DNA of 64,000 nt from Lutibacter oceani (GCF_003384935.1 NZ_QTTQ01000010.1:682001-746000), one strand, 5' to 3'. Counted from the stretch's first letter, positions 26,295-36,997 are shown. Notes: generated by a model not told the origin, from the sequence alone. Translations and numbers: made by a program.

Positions 26295-27139
26295 TGCAAC
26301 TTCTAGAATTTAAAAACATTTTTTTTAAAGAACTTTCTGATGTGTATCCACAAACTGAAATTCAATCGTTTTTTAATATTTTAATTGAATTTAAGTTGAA
26401 TTTAAGTAGAATTGAAGTTGCCCTTCAACCCGATTTTAATATTGATAAAAATGAATTAGACTTTCTGCAAAAAGCATTGTTAAATTTAAAAAAACAAATT
26501 CCAATCCAATATATTATAGGTGAAACAGAATTTTATGGATTGCCTTTTATTGTTAACAAAAATGTATTAATTCCCCGTCCAGAAACTGAGGAACTTGTAA
26601 GTTGGATTCTCACTTCGACTCCGCTCAGCGATCAAATAAAAATTTTAGACATTGGAACCGGAAGTGGTTGTATTCCAATTTCCTTGGCTAAAAATTTACC
26701 AAATGCTGAAATTTATGCACTTGATATTTCTAAAGAAGCGTTAAAAATTGCAAAAAAAAATGCTTTAAAAAATAATGTCACCATACATTTTATTGAAGCT
26801 GATATACTTACTTTAAATGAATTACCTCAATATTTTGATATTATAATTAGCAATCCACCATATGTTCGCGAATTGGAAAAAGAACAAATGCACCAAAATG
26901 TACTGGCAAACGAACCTCATTTAGCATTGTTTGTAGAAAATGAAAATCCGTTGTTATTTTATGATAAAATTGCTGAATTAGCAAAAAAATACCTTACAAA
27001 AAATGGTAAATTATTTTTTGAAATCAATCAATATTTGGGAAATGAAACTATTGAACTTTTACAATCAAAAGGCTTTAAAAACATACAATTAAAAAAAGAT
27101 ATTTTTGAAGTTGATAGAATGGTAAAAGCAACTATTTAA
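26294..27139 (+). CDS. prmC: peptide chain release factor N5-glutamine methyltransferase PrmC
   Basis: Methylates the GGQ glutamine of release factors. The 281-residue protein has the N-terminal helical domain, QYIIGETEFYGLPFIVNKNVLIPRPETEELV, the SAM motif ILDIGTGSGCIPISLA (about 117) and the catalytic NPPY at about 187-190. Residues 106-113, between the two halves, are encoded by a GC-richer short repeat-like sequence that keeps the frame and falls in a surface loop just before the SAM-binding strand. It is otherwise intact and likely functional. Confidence 0.94.
   Translation: MQLLEFKNIFFKELSDVYPQTEIQSFFNILIEFKLNLSRIEVALQPDFNIDKNELDFLQKALLNLKKQIPIQYIIGETEFYGLPFIVNKNVLIPRPETEELVSWILTSTPLSDQIKILDIGTGSGCIPISLAKNLPNAEIYALDISKEALKIAKKNALKNNVTIHFIEADILTLNELPQYFDIIISNPPYVRELEKEQMHQNVLANEPHLALFVENENPLLFYDKIAELAKKYLTKNGKLFFEINQYLGNETIELLQSKGFKNIQLKKDIFEVDRMVKATI
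26612..26630. repeat. short GC-richer dispersed-repeat-like sequence inside prmC
   Basis: ACTTCGACTCCGCTCAGCG is far richer in G+C than the surrounding gene. It closely resembles a short interspersed motif I recall from many flavobacterial genomes, usually intergenic. Here it is read in frame as part of residues 106-112 of PrmC. I see no second copy in this window. Confidence 0.5.
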
Positions 27140-27245
27140 GGTTGAGTTTTTAGTTGTTAGTTACAAATTTTAACCTTAACTCTTTAAACCTTTATGTCTT
27201 AGGTTTTTTAAACTTTAAAAACTTTCTAAAAATTAACTTAAAAAC

Positions 27246-27253
27246 TATCTTTG
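27246..27253 (+). promoter_or_regulatory. -7 promoter box of trmD, adjacent to the start codon
   Basis: TATCTTTG matches TAnnTTTG and ends four bases before the ATG, predicting a leaderless or nearly leaderless transcript. The rest of the 118-base gap after prmC shows nothing else. Confidence 0.6.
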
Positions 27254-27257
27254 CACT

Positions 27258-27935
27258 ATGCGAATTGATATTATTACCGTTTCACCAGAATTAATTAAAA
27301 GTCCGTTTGAATATTCAATTATTAAACGAGCTATTGATAAAAAATTGGTTGAAGTTCACTTTCACGACTTAAGAACCTATGCTTTAAACGATTACGGAAA
27401 AATTGATGATTATCAATTTGGAGGAGGAGCCGGTATGGTTTTAATGATTGAACCTATAGATAAATGTATTTCTAAATTAAAATTGGAGCGTAATTATGAT
27501 GAAATAATTTATATGACACCTGACGCACCAACATTAAATCAACAAACTGCCAACACTTTATCACTAAAAGAAAATATAATTATTCTTTGTGGGCATTACA
27601 AAGGTGTAGATCAGCGTGTACGTGATATGCTTATTACCAAAGAAATTTCCATTGGAGATTATGTCTTAAGTGGAGGTGAATTAGGTGCTGCAGTTTTATG
27701 TGACGCAGTTATTAGATTAATTCCAGGCGTTTTAGGAGATGAAACTTCTGCATTAACTGATAGTTTTCAAGACGATTTATTGTCGCCTCCAGTTTACACT
27801 AGACCCTCTGAATACAAAGGACTTAAAGCACCAGAAATACTTTTATCTGGTAATTTTCCAAAGATTGAAGAATGGCGTAATGAAAAAGCATTGGAAAGAA
27901 CAAAAAAAATTAGACCCGATTTGTTGGAAGACTAA
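27258..27935 (+). CDS. trmD: tRNA (guanine-N1)-methyltransferase TrmD
   Basis: Methylates G37 of tRNAs. The 225-residue SPOUT protein begins [21 protein letters not shown], carries [18 protein letters not shown] and [34 protein letters not shown] with the deep trefoil knot, then the catalytic Asp region and the C-terminal RNA-binding tail with [18 protein letters not shown]. Length is typical for Bacteroidota. It precedes rplS, an order conserved in bacteria, but rplS has its own excellent promoter. Confidence 0.97.
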   Translation: MRIDIITVSPELIKSPFEYSIIKRAIDKKLVEVHFHDLRTYALNDYGKIDDYQFGGGAGMVLMIEPIDKCISKLKLERNYDEIIYMTPDAPTLNQQTANTLSLKENIIILCGHYKGVDQRVRDMLITKEISIGDYVLSGGELGAAVLCDAVIRLIPGVLGDETSALTDSFQDDLLSPPVYTRPSEYKGLKAPEILLSGNFPKIEEWRNEKALERTKKIRPDLLED

Positions 27936-27953
27936 ACTTTTTTATTAAATTTG
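27924..27953 (+). promoter_or_regulatory. promoter of rplS
   Basis: A -33 TTG (27924-27926) lies 19 bases before the -7 box TAAATTTG (27946-27953), the ideal arrangement. The -33 element falls in the last codons of trmD. The leader before the rplS ATG is about 65 bases, room for autoregulation. Confidence 0.75.
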
Positions 27954-28022
27954 CACTCTCAAAATTAACCTCTGACGAAAATCGTGAATGTTGATTTATG
28001 AAAAACCATTAAAAAACTTAAA

Positions 28023-28373
28023 ATGGAAAGTTTAGTAAAATTTGTACAAGACGAGTATGTAACTAAAAATGAATTCCCTCAATTTCAAGCTGGAGATTCT
28101 ATTACAGTTTATTATGAAATTAAAGAAGGACAAAAAACTCGTACACAGTTCTTTAAAGGAACCGTTATTCAAAGAAGAGGAACTGGAGCTTCAGAAACAT
28201 TTACAATTAGAAAAATGTCTGGAACAGTTGGTGTAGAACGTATTTTTCCTGTAAATTTACCAGCCATTCAAAAAATTGAAGTTAACAAACACGGTAGAGT
28301 TCGTAGAGCACGTATTTTCTACTTTAGAGGTTTAACTGGTAAAAAAGCAAGAATTGCAGAAAAGAGACGATAA
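28023..28373 (+). CDS. rplS: 50S ribosomal protein L19
   Basis: Ribosomal protein at the interface of the two subunits. The 116-residue protein has the L19 pattern FQAGDSITVYYEIKEGQKTRTQFFKGTVIQRRGTGASETFTIRKMSGTVGVERIFPVN and the C-terminal KHGRVRRARIFYFRGLTGKKARI. Full length and intact. It follows trmD, as in many bacteria, with its own promoter and a terminator immediately downstream. Confidence 0.98.
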   Translation: MESLVKFVQDEYVTKNEFPQFQAGDSITVYYEIKEGQKTRTQFFKGTVIQRRGTGASETFTIRKMSGTVGVERIFPVNLPAIQKIEVNKHGRVRRARIFYFRGLTGKKARIAEKRR

Positions 28374-28396
28374 TAAGTCTTTTTTTAATAAAATTA

Positions 28397-28429
28397 CAAA
28401 ACCCGTTTCAAAAATGAAACGGTTTTTTT
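28397..28429 (+). terminator. intrinsic terminator of rplS
   Basis: The arms AAACCCGTTTCA and TGAAACGGTTT close an AAAA loop with a single bulged C, followed by seven Ts. Confidence 0.85.
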
Positions 28430-28464
28430 GTTATTAACAAATGTTCATAACCCGAGTTCATATC

Positions 28465-28493
28465 TTGTTGATATTAAATCAACTATAAATTTG
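28465..28493 (+). promoter_or_regulatory. promoter in the rplS-icd gap
   Basis: A TTG (28465-28467) lies 18 bases before TAAATTTG (28486-28493), a complete Bacteroidota promoter pointing into a stretch without any gene-length frame. Confidence 0.6.
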
Positions 28494-28498
28494 CATAT

Positions 28499-28956
28499 TT
28501 AAAATTTAGCTGCTTATTTTACAAAAGAATTAAACGAAAGAATATGTCTGCAACATTTAAGATGTAACTTTTTAAAGTTAAGACAATTTTTAAGTGAAAT
28601 TCGAAATGTTCTTGAACAGCGTTTTTAAAATCTAAACTTTAAAAGAGTAATGTGCCCAAGTATTTAGCATGAATAAACGGATACAAGGTTTTAAAGACAT
28701 TTTTAAAATAACACTTTAAAGCAAGTAATTTAATGTAAATTACAACAAAGTTTTAGGAGTTATTTTAAAAGAAACAACTGGTTTAATAAGGGGGTTAATT
28801 TGTAAGAAAAAAGACTCTTTTAACTGATACAATTAATTATGTGGTTTTTGTAAAAAAATTGCAAAACGGTTAAAAACTATCATTAAAAACTTATTAAAAG
28901 AAGTATTTCAGCAAAAAGCCATAATAATGAGAAATCAATATTATGGCTTTTGTTTT
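28499..28956 (+). ncRNA. candidate non-coding RNA of about 455 bases (unknown)
   Basis: The 780-base gap 28374-29153 has no reading frame longer than a few dozen codons on the plus strand. Yet it holds a full promoter (28465-28493) and, about 460 bases on, a strong terminator (28914-28956), so a discrete transcript is likely. I see no tmRNA hallmark (no CCA end, no tag frame) and no RNase P core. The only short peptide frame with a good start is near 28672 (16 codons, beginning MNKRIQGF). A decayed gene is the alternative. The remaining 28957-29153 holds the icd promoter. Confidence 0.35.
28914..28956 (+). terminator. intrinsic terminator in the rplS-icd gap
   Basis: Perfect 13-base arms AAAAGCCATAATA (28914-28926) and TATTATGGCTTTT (28939-28951) close a 12-base loop and are followed by a T-rich run. 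No protein gene lies directly upstream. Confidence 0.75.
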
Positions 28957-29062
28957 ATTCCCATTATCATTCTACTAATTTAAAGTTGCTTATTTTAAGT
29001 AAAATCCAAAATAATTACCTTATTTATAACGTTTTCGAAAGGGATTTTATTCCAATATTTAT

Positions 29063-29070
29063 TACATTTG
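29063..29070 (+). promoter_or_regulatory. -7 promoter box of icd
   Basis: TACATTTG, a full match, lies 83 bases before the icd ATG. There is no TTG at the ideal -33 distance. The leader is long for this genome. Confidence 0.5.
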
Positions 29071-29138
29071 CACATTCGAAATTTTAAAATAAATTCAAAC
29101 ACTCTAAATTATCTTAATTAAGCTAATTACAGTTTTAA

Positions 29139-31400
<2,262 letters not shown>

Positions 31401-31453
31401 TTTAAGTTCACTTAAAAAATACAATAATTTTATTGTTAAATAAATTAAATATT

Positions 31454-31487
31454 AAGCTTCAACTAAAATTAGTTGAAGCTTTTTTTT
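31454..31487 (+). terminator. intrinsic terminator of icd
   Basis: The arms AAGCTTCAACTA and TAGTTGAAGCTT close a four-base loop and run into seven Ts. The last bases abut the murQ promoter box. Confidence 0.88.
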
Positions 31488-31494
31488 ACATTTG
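31487..31494 (+). promoter_or_regulatory. -7 promoter box of murQ, adjacent to the start codon
   Basis: TACATTTG ends four bases before the ATG at 31499 and directly follows the icd terminator, predicting a leaderless murQ mRNA. Confidence 0.55.
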
Positions 31495-31498
31495 AAAT

Positions 31499-32317
31499 AT
31501 GGCTTTTACAAAAACAACAGAACAAGCATCAAATTACAACCATTTAGAAAAAATGACTGTTTTTGAACTTTTGAATAATATAAATTCAGAAGATAAAACT
31601 ATCCCTACAGCCGTAAATAAAGTGATTCCAACAATTGAAAAACTTGTGATTTCAATTGTTGAAAGAATGAAAAAAGGTGGGCGCCTTTTTTATGTTGGTG
31701 CCGGAACAAGCGGTAGATTAGGAATTTTAGATGCCTCCGAATGCCCACCAACATTTGGTGTGCCTCATACTATGGTTATTGGCATTATTGCCGGAGGAGA
31801 TTCTGCCATTAGAAAAGCAGTAGAATTTGCCGAAGATTCTACAACACAATGCTGGAATGATTTAATAGAATATAATATAAACAGTAACGATACCGTAATA
31901 GGAATTGCCGCTTCAGGAACAACCCCTTATGTAATTAGTGGTTTAGAAAAGTGCAATGAAAAAGGCATTTTAACCGGATGCATTACTTGTAACTTGGGAA
32001 GCCCTTTAAGTAAGGTTTCACAGAATCCTATTGAAGTTGTTGTTGGGCCAGAATTTGTAACAGGAAGCTCGAGAATGAAAGCAGGAACAGCCCAAAAACT
32101 AGTTTTAAATATGATTTCAACAAGTGTTATGATTCAACTTGGAAAAATTAAAGGAAACAAAATGATTGATATGCAATTATCTAACAATAAATTAGTTGAT
32201 AGAGGTACCAAAATGATAATGGATGAATTAAATATTTCAGAAAAAGAAGCCTATATGTTACTTTTAAAGCATCAAAGTGTTCGAAAGGCCATAAACAATT
32301 TTAATAATGGGAACTAA
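31499..32317 (+). CDS. murQ: N-acetylmuramic acid 6-phosphate etherase
   Basis: Cleaves the lactyl ether of MurNAc-6-phosphate in peptidoglycan recycling. The 272-residue SIS-domain protein has GGRLFYVGAGTSGRLGILDASECPPTFG (about 60-87) with the catalytic glutamate in SECPPTFG, IAASGTTPYVISGLE and PEFVTGSSRMKAGTAQKLVLNMIST. It is slightly shorter than E. coli MurQ but complete. It overlaps the next small membrane-protein gene by 11 bases. Confidence 0.95.
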   Translation: MAFTKTTEQASNYNHLEKMTVFELLNNINSEDKTIPTAVNKVIPTIEKLVISIVERMKKGGRLFYVGAGTSGRLGILDASECPPTFGVPHTMVIGIIAGGDSAIRKAVEFAEDSTTQCWNDLIEYNINSNDTVIGIAASGTTPYVISGLEKCNEKGILTGCITCNLGSPLSKVSQNPIEVVVGPEFVTGSSRMKAGTAQKLVLNMISTSVMIQLGKIKGNKMIDMQLSNNKLVDRGTKMIMDELNISEKEAYMLLLKHQSVRKAINNFNNGN

Positions 32318-32531
32318 TAAAAAAGAGCTAATTAGAGGCTTAAAATATGAATTAGCAGCTTTGCCTTTGTTATTAATTGCTCCAATTTTAATTACTATAG
32401 GATTTAAAGCTATAAAACTACAAAACAATTATTTATGGATTGTTGTTGGAATTACTTTAGCAATTTCAGCAATTATACTTGGTTTTTTAGGAATTAGAAT
32501 TATTTTGAATGCGTTTTTTAACTCAAAATAA
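32307..32531 (+). CDS. small two-helix membrane protein (DUF6095-like)
   Basis: A 74-residue protein with two hydrophobic segments (about 17-35 and 43-68) separated by a short polar turn (KLQNNY). I recall this family, placed after murQ in flavobacteria, as DUF6095; its function is unknown. It overlaps murQ by 11 bases and the following ATP-grasp gene starts right after its stop, so all three are likely co-transcribed. Confidence 0.7.
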   Translation: MGTNKKELIRGLKYELAALPLLLIAPILITIGFKAIKLQNNYLWIVVGITLAISAIILGFLGIRIILNAFFNSK

Positions 32532-33587
32532 ATGAAGATTTCAAAGTTGAAAAATGTATTAAATTGGGAATATTGGCCCTCCTATATGTTTTATGTTCCT
32601 GTTTTACCATATGCCTGTTATTTAGCAATAAAATCAAGAAGTTTTGGTTTCTTTTCTGCAGTAAATCCTGCAATTGAAGGATCTGGAAATGGTTTGGAAT
32701 CAAAATTTAAAACAATTGCGTTATTGCCTTCAAAGTACAAACCTAAAAGTATTTTTATTCCTAAAAATAAATCTTTTAATAATATTCTTACCGAAATAAA
32801 AACAGCAGCTATTGAATTTCCATTAATAATTAAACCAGATATTGGATTTAGAGGCTTATTGGTTAAAAAGATAAATTCGAAAGTTGAACTTAACGAATAT
32901 TTAAAAAAATATAATTCTATAAACTTAATTATTCAAGAATTTATTGATTATAAAAATGAATGTGGTATTTTTTATTATAGAATTCCTGGTGAAAAAAATG
33001 GAGAAATTACATCGGTTACATTAAAAAAGTACTTAACCGTTTTAGGTGATGGTAAATCAACACTTTTAACCTTAATTAAAACGAACGAAAGAGCTAAAAA
33101 ATACTTGAATTTAGTTTTAGAATTAAATAAGGAAAAGCAACATGAAATTCCTAATAATAAAGAAGAAGTAATTTTAAATATAATAGGAAATCATTCAAAA
33201 GGAACACAGTTTTTAAATGGCAATCATTTAATTAGCAATAAGTTAAATTGTATTTTAGATGAATTAAATTCAGAAATCAAAGGCTGGTATTATGGTAGAA
33301 TTGATGTTAAATACAATACCTTTGAAGAATTATTAGAAGGCAAAAACTTAAAGATTTTGGAGATTAATGGTGTAATATCCGAACCAACACATATATATGA
33401 TGCCGATAATGGAAGCTATTTAAAAGCATTAAAATCCATAAAAAAACATTGGAAAATAATCTATAATATTGGAGTTAAAAACAATACATTAAATAATATT
33501 GAATTTACTAATTTTGAATATTTAATAACTGTTTACTTTAGGTATAAAAAGTATTTAAAAGAAATTAAAAAGTTAAGTGCTAATTGA
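32532..33587 (+). CDS. ATP-grasp-domain protein of unknown substrate
   Basis: A 351-residue protein with an ATP-grasp fold: FPLIIKPDIGFRGLLVKKINSKVELNEYL (about 96-125) supplies the first ATP-binding lysine region, NLIIQEFIDYKNECGIFYYR the adenine-binding strand, VLGDGKSTLLTLI near 173 a glycine loop, and LKILEINGVISEPTHIYD (about 276) the metal-binding glutamate/asparagine. The N-terminal WEYWPSYMFYVPVLPYACYLAIKSRSFGFFSAVNP is characteristic of a Bacteroidota family annotated D-Ala-D-Ala-ligase-like. The enzyme probably joins an acid to an amine, but the substrates are unknown. It follows murQ and a membrane protein. Confidence 0.75.
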   Translation: MKISKLKNVLNWEYWPSYMFYVPVLPYACYLAIKSRSFGFFSAVNPAIEGSGNGLESKFKTIALLPSKYKPKSIFIPKNKSFNNILTEIKTAAIEFPLIIKPDIGFRGLLVKKINSKVELNEYLKKYNSINLIIQEFIDYKNECGIFYYRIPGEKNGEITSVTLKKYLTVLGDGKSTLLTLIKTNERAKKYLNLVLELNKEKQHEIPNNKEEVILNIIGNHSKGTQFLNGNHLISNKLNCILDELNSEIKGWYYGRIDVKYNTFEELLEGKNLKILEINGVISEPTHIYDADNGSYLKALKSIKKHWKIIYNIGVKNNTLNNIEFTNFEYLITVYFRYKKYLKEIKKLSAN

Positions 33588-34074
33588 TATTCTTTAATTT
33601 TGGAGTTGTAGGATTAAACCCAAAATCGTCATCTGGTAATTCTATACCTAATTGTGAAATTACATAACCTACACTTGCAAAATGATGAATTGCGTGGCTA
33701 TGAGCTTGGATTAAAACACCTGCTAACGTATAATTAGCAGTAATTATACCCAAACCTAAATCATCTGAAACCTTAATAATTTTATTAAAATCCTGATTTT
33801 TTAACGAATTTAGTTTTAATAAAGTTTCATTAAAATACTCTAAACCATATTTAGTATAATTTTCTGATTGCAAGTTTCGTTTTCTATTAATCAAATTTAT
33901 TTCATTCACTGGTAAACCTTCAAAAATACAGTCAAAAACATCTAAAATATGCCGCATATGACTTCCAATACTTGAGTAATATGGCGCTATTGATGTATTG
34001 CTGTAATCTTCATCTGAAATATATTGCAAAAGTTGAATACCTCTTTGTAAATTTTTCTCAATAGCTGTAATCAT
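33580..34074 (-). CDS. DinB-family protein
   Basis: A 164-residue member of the DinB/YfiT metalloenzyme-like four-helix-bundle family. The metal-binding pattern is visible: SIGSHMRHILDVFD (histidines near 33-37) and GVLIQAHSHAIHHFASVGYVIS (near 123-134). The C-terminal DDDFGFNPTTPKLKN is less conserved. Family members act as thiol-dependent transferases or DNA-damage proteins; none can be chosen here. Its end overlaps the convergent ATP-grasp gene by eight bases. Confidence 0.85.
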   Translation of the reverse strand: MITAIEKNLQRGIQLLQYISDEDYSNTSIAPYYSSIGSHMRHILDVFDCIFEGLPVNEINLINRKRNLQSENYTKYGLEYFNETLLKLNSLKNQDFNKIIKVSDDLGLGIITANYTLAGVLIQAHSHAIHHFASVGYVISQLGIELPDDDFGFNPTTPKLKNIN

Positions 34075-34117
34075 AATTTCACTTAATAATTTAGGTTTTG
34101 TAAATATAAAAATAAAT

Positions 34118-34732
34118 TTATGGTAAAATCTTTATCAATGTAAAAATTGCTAAAAACAAAAACAATAAACTCAATATAAAATTGATGTTTTTAGCTATAA
34201 ATGAAACTTTACCATTAATAATATTTGCAAAAATCATATAGGTATAGAAAATTAAAAAAGAGCCTAAACTTGCGCCAAAAACAAATAATATAATATAAGG
34301 TTGTTCTATAATTATTTTGCTTTTAGATGATAAATAAATACTAATTCCTAAATAAAATGGAATAGCCAACATATTAATTGATGACATTAAAATTCCTTTG
34401 ATAAAAAAATTACCTTTTTTATTGGTCGTTTTAGGTTTTAAATCCTTTCGGGAAAGCATAAAGAAAAAAACAGCAAGTGCAAAAAAAATAAATATTGCAG
34501 CTATTTTTAAATTGGCTATAACCTTTGGATTTTTAGTAAAATAATCAGCAAAATACAATGCAATTCCTGCCTGAAAAAACACAACCAAAGAAGCTCCAAT
34601 TGAGAATTTTAAGGCTTCATACTTACCAGTATTCATACTTATTTTAAGAGCTGTCATATTTAACATTCCGGGAGAAATTAAACCCAAATATGCCATTAAA
34701 ATACCGTAAAAGATATGATAGAAATAATCCAT
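34118..34732 (-). CDS. LysE-family transporter
   Basis: A 204-residue membrane protein of the LysE/RhtB amino-acid exporter family. Six hydrophobic segments are visible, and the N-terminal GILMAYLGLISPGMLNMTALKISMNTGKYEALKFSIGASLVV has the family's proline-glycine pattern. The middle loop is basic (RKDLKPKTTNKKGN). The cargo is unknown. It is transcribed away from the secreted-protein gene at 35012, with a regulatory gap between. Confidence 0.8.
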   Translation of the reverse strand: MDYFYHIFYGILMAYLGLISPGMLNMTALKISMNTGKYEALKFSIGASLVVFFQAGIALYFADYFTKNPKVIANLKIAAIFIFFALAVFFFMLSRKDLKPKTTNKKGNFFIKGILMSSINMLAIPFYLGISIYLSSKSKIIIEQPYIILFVFGASLGSFLIFYTYMIFANIINGKVSFIAKNINFILSLLFLFLAIFTLIKILP

Positions 34733-34930
34733 TTAAGAATCTTAAATTACTTTTTTAAAAGGCGAATATATTAATTATAAATGAGTTTTAATTGTAATAT
34801 TAATTACAAAAAAGAAATAAATTAAGCATAAATAGAAATTTCCACAAATAACATATATTATTGTTTATCAATATATTAAACTCTAAAAATAGATACTGTA
34901 AGTATACACAAATTATTAAAATCCTTTTTT

Positions 34931-34946
34931 TGGCACGCTCTTTGAA
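34931..34946 (+). promoter_or_regulatory. sigma-54 (-24/-12) promoter candidate
   Basis: TGGCACG-CTCT-TTGAA fits the RpoN consensus TGGCACG-N4-TTGCW with one mismatch, at the final C. It lies 65 bases before the ATG at 35012, leaving a leader of about 55 bases. The 279-base gap 34733-35011 has no TAnnTTTG box in a usable place on the plus strand. An RpoN-dependent response regulator is encoded in this window (56728-57891). Confidence 0.6.
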
Positions 34947-35011
34947 AATTTCAACATAAGTGTAAGCCGAAAAACTTAAAGAGTAGGTATAACCTTTTAA
35001 AACCATTAATT

Positions 35012-35497
35012 ATGAAAAAAGGATTACTATTTATTATGACAATGATTATGATGGTTTCTACCGCTGAAGCCAAAATAATTGATCACAGAGATGACAAATT
35101 ATGTGCCAAGCGAACAACAAAGGTGCAACCAATAGTTTTTGTTGAAAAAGGAGTTAAATTTTCAATATTACCTAATGGAAAATTTAAATTCAAAAAATTA
35201 AATTCTAAAAATTCTTTAAGAGCAAAAAACCTTCATTGGAAAAACCAAAGAGGTTTAAATGCCTTAAGAGACCGTAAAGGAAGAATTGTTAAAGTAGGAA
35301 AGGTGAATATCTTTTACAGTAGAAATAACAAAATTACCCAAATAGGTTCAGTTGATTTAACCTATAAACACGGGCGATTAAAAAAAGTTGGTAACTTATA
35401 TATTTTGCAAAGACCAAATGGTAATTTTAAATACATTGGTCACGTTAAAAAGTACAATAAACGTTATATGCTAAAAAGACCAATAATTTGGTCGTAA
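35012..35497 (+). CDS. secreted basic protein of unknown function
   Basis: A 161-residue exported protein with a signal peptide of 20 residues (ending STAEA). The mature part is rich in Lys and Arg and contains short beta-type repeats with alternating GKV/GSV/GNL turns (IVKVGKVNIFYSRNNKITQIGSVDLTYKHGRLKKVGNLYI, about 97-132). No homologue of known function is recognised; relatives of this repeat type are common in flavobacteria as hypothetical proteins. It has a sigma-54 promoter candidate and its own terminator, so it is monocistronic and conditionally expressed. A role at the cell surface is a guess. Confidence 0.7.
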   Translation: MKKGLLFIMTMIMMVSTAEAKIIDHRDDKLCAKRTTKVQPIVFVEKGVKFSILPNGKFKFKKLNSKNSLRAKNLHWKNQRGLNALRDRKGRIVKVGKVNIFYSRNNKITQIGSVDLTYKHGRLKKVGNLYILQRPNGNFKYIGHVKKYNKRYMLKRPIIWS

Positions 35498-35513
35498 ATA
35501 ACAATTATTAAAT

Positions 35514-35542
35514 AAAAAAGCTTACAAATTGTGGGCTTTTTT
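35514..35542. terminator. bidirectional terminator between the secreted protein and flippase genes
   Basis: A 13-base-pair stem with two G-T pairs (AAAAAAGCTTACA / TGTGGGCTTTTTT) closes an AAT loop and has T runs on both strands. Confidence 0.7.
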
Positions 35543-35545
35543 ATT

Positions 35546-36997
35546 TTAGAAATATTTAGAAACTAGGCTATTTAAATCTTTAGAAATATGTAATTTATTT
35601 ATAATAAATAAGTATATAACTGTAATAAGCACACCTTTTATAGCTATATTAATTAAGGGAAAGAATTCAAAATTCCAAAAATAAAACAGAAAAAAAACAG
35701 CAGAAACTATCAACACTATTTTTACAGTATTTGTACTAAATGGTTGTATATTTAATTTTGACTTTATATAAAAAATTTTAATAGAACTATATGTTAAAAC
35801 CACAATAAGTGTTGCTAAAGCAGCTCCATTTATTCCTACCAAGCTAATAAGCCAACGGTTTAAAATTATAACAGTTAAAGCCATTGCTAAGGACATATAA
35901 AAAAATATTTTATAGTATTTAGAATTCATTAAAATCGCATTTCCAGTACCTAAAGCCAATTCCATTAACTTTGCAATTGAGATAATTAAAACAATCCAAA
36001 TACCTTTTGTATACTGAGGTTTGTTTATTAATTCATATAAATCTGTAATATTTAAGTTAATTAATAAAAACAACAACCCTCCTACTACTAATAAATTAAT
36101 TGAAGTTTGTTTGTACAATTTTTCAACTTCAGGAATATTATTATTATTCATTTCTTTAGCTGTAATTGGACTTGTAATTTGTTGCATTGCCCTAGTTGGA
36201 ATTGCCACTACACTTGCAATATATATACCCACTGAATAATAAGCCACTTCTGCAATTTTTTCTATTTGTGGAATCATAAACTTATCAATTTCCAATAAAA
36301 TTCCTGAAGCTGAACCTGCAATAATAATATAAAATGAAAAAGATAGTAGTTCCTTTAAATTAGAAGGTATTTTAAATACCAATTTTGGCATGTAAATGTA
36401 TAAGGCATATAGTTTCATTATTAGTGTTCTAACTCCATAAACAATAACTATTGCATAAATAAATTGCTCATTTGTTATCCAATTAAAATACACAGCTACT
36501 AATAAAAAAGAAGTGCAAATACGTGTAAATATTTCTTTAATAAAATTTCCAAAAACAGAGTTAAACTGTACTTTAGTCCAAGAATAAAATACTTCAAAAT
36601 AACCCATAAAAATGGCAACAATAAAAATTAAATAAGAGTAACTTTTAATTAATGGGTTTTCTGCTGATAGCCAGTTTGAAATAAATTCATACAAAAAAAC
36701 ACCTACAAAAGCTAAAGGAATAATAACTACTAAAGGCAAAACTAGGGTTGCTATTAAAAAACCATCTTTTTCAATCTTAGTTTTATATGAAGAATAATAT
36801 TTTATAATGGTTTGGTGGATTCCAAAAACCAATAAAGGCATAATAATATTAGCCGTGGAAAGTAAAAAAGTAATTAATCCAAAATAATCTTCGTGTAAAA
36901 AATTGGTAAATAAAAACAGTACATTAATTCCTCCAATAGCAAAACCTAAAAAAAGGATTAAGGTGTTATTAAAAGACTGTTTTAAAACAATTCCCAT
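35546..36997 (-). CDS. oligosaccharide flippase (Wzx/MATE-like polysaccharide exporter)
   Basis: A 483-residue polytopic protein with 12 to 14 hydrophobic segments. The N-terminal FNNTLILFLGFAIGGINVLFLFTNFLHEDYFGLITFLLSTANIIMPLLVFGIHQTIIKYY fits the polysaccharide-biosynthesis (PST/Wzx) family, which flips lipid-linked saccharides outward. Its end touches the wecB start (shared base 36997), so it is the last gene of a four-gene minus-strand cluster of sugar enzymes. The saccharide is not predictable. Confidence 0.85.
   Translation of the reverse strand: MGIVLKQSFNNTLILFLGFAIGGINVLFLFTNFLHEDYFGLITFLLSTANIIMPLLVFGIHQTIIKYYSSYKTKIEKDGFLIATLVLPLVVIIPLAFVGVFLYEFISNWLSAENPLIKSYSYLIFIVAIFMGYFEVFYSWTKVQFNSVFGNFIKEIFTRICTSFLLVAVYFNWITNEQFIYAIVIVYGVRTLIMKLYALYIYMPKLVFKIPSNLKELLSFSFYIIIAGSASGILLEIDKFMIPQIEKIAEVAYYSVGIYIASVVAIPTRAMQQITSPITAKEMNNNNIPEVEKLYKQTSINLLVVGGLLFLLINLNITDLYELINKPQYTKGIWIVLIISIAKLMELALGTGNAILMNSKYYKIFFYMSLAMALTVIILNRWLISLVGINGAALATLIVVLTYSSIKIFYIKSKLNIQPFSTNTVKIVLIVSAVFFLFYFWNFEFFPLINIAIKGVLITVIYLFIINKLHISKDLNSLVSKYF

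Noticed and set aside
28499-28956. tmRNA or RNase P RNA in the rplS-icd gap
   Set aside because: No 3' CCA, no tag-peptide frame and no conserved RNase P core segments were found.
34800-35006. Minus-strand open frame of 68 codons in the LysE/secreted-protein gap
   Set aside because: No family resemblance; it covers the sigma-54 promoter region and is likely chance in AT-rich DNA.
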